The position numbers were made by a program, and so were the translations under genes. The notes below the pieces were generated by a model. The model saw nothing but the letters and a program-made list of their open reading frames with translations. It was not told the origin of the DNA and ran no database searches. Below are positions 7,533-7,581 of a stretch of 7,581 nt of DNA, piece after piece. This stretch comes from 70-18 sp041691815 (GTDB lineage Bacteria; Pseudomonadota; Alphaproteobacteria; Acetobacterales; Acetobacteraceae). The stretch covers positions 1 to 7,581 of the forward strand of contig JBEPTZ010000174.1 in assembly GCA_041691815.1 (NCBI GenBank). The letters run 5' to 3'. Every line of letters starts with the position of its first letter. Positions within the stretch are counted from its first letter, which is position 1.

Positions 7533-7581
7533 GGCGGACGTAGCTCAGTTGGTAGAGCGCCAGGTTGTGGTCTTGGATGTC
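7533..7581 (+). tRNA. tRNA-His(GUG), 3' part beyond window
   Basis: The visible 5' part folds as expected: acceptor 5' strand GCGGACG (7534-7540), TA, D-stem GCTC/GAGC around AGTTGGTA, anticodon stem CCAGG/CTTGG (one G-T pair), and loop TTGTGGT with anticodon GTG at 7567-7569. Variable-loop bases ATGTC reach the window edge; the T-arm and acceptor 3' strand are missing. A G at 7533 precedes the 7-bp acceptor strand, consistent with the extra G-1 that is the identity element of bacterial tRNA-His. It starts 33 bases after the aminotransferase stop codon on the same strand. Confidence 0.93.

Overview
This is GC-rich DNA, probably from an alphaproteobacterium and plausibly an acetic-acid/Rhodospirillales-type lineage. 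That placement rests on base composition, the GC-biased third codon positions that leave long spurious open frames on both strands, an alphaproteobacterial-looking GlnA (metal-site spacing HHHEV...QHELG), a PII/GlnA gene pair and a tRNA-His with an encoded extra 5' G. It is an inference, not a database result.

Layout: (1) 1-796, minus strand, the first 265 residues of a serine beta-lactamase/penicillin-binding-protein-like hydrolase that runs off the left edge. Its frame is continuous, with an SVAK catalytic motif and a YND motif. (2) 932-2515, plus strand, divergent from it: a periplasmic oligopeptide/nickel-type (family 5) ABC transporter substrate-binding protein with a twin-arginine-like signal peptide and no permease or ATPase gene beside it. 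(3) 2568-3983, minus strand, convergent with the binding protein: a polytopic membrane protein of unknown function with a DGD-containing first loop that recalls GT-C glycosyltransferases. (4) 4131-5576 and 5666-6004, minus strand: the nitrogen-assimilation pair glnB (PII, with uridylylation Tyr51) and glnA (type I glutamine synthetase, with adenylylation Tyr410), transcribed glnB then glnA and ended by a strong intrinsic terminator. (5) 6288-7499, plus strand, divergent from glnB: a class I PLP aminotransferase closely resembling methionine aminotransferase YbdL. (6) 7533-7581, plus strand: the 5' part of tRNA-His(GUG), cut by the window end.

The best regulatory content lies in the 283-base divergent region between glnB and the aminotransferase. 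On the glnB strand there is a near-consensus sigma-54 promoter (TGGCACG-N4-ATGCA, exact GG-N10-GC spacing), about 70 bases of leader, and a strong Shine-Dalgarno sequence separated from the glnB ATG by 27 bases, 20 of which form a perfect 7-bp hairpin. Folding would bring the ribosome-binding site to about 8 bases from the start. Two direct copies of a 10-base AT/CAGGC repeat lie about 90-120 bases upstream of the predicted start site, where enhancer-type activator sites usually sit. This fits an NtrC/sigma-54-regulated glnBA operon in which PII signals nitrogen status to the adenylylation control of glutamine synthetase.

Most of the window is ordinary chromosomal content. I see no CRISPR array, insertion sequence, phage gene or defence system. 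The items most worth following up are the structured glnB leader and the uncharacterised membrane protein.
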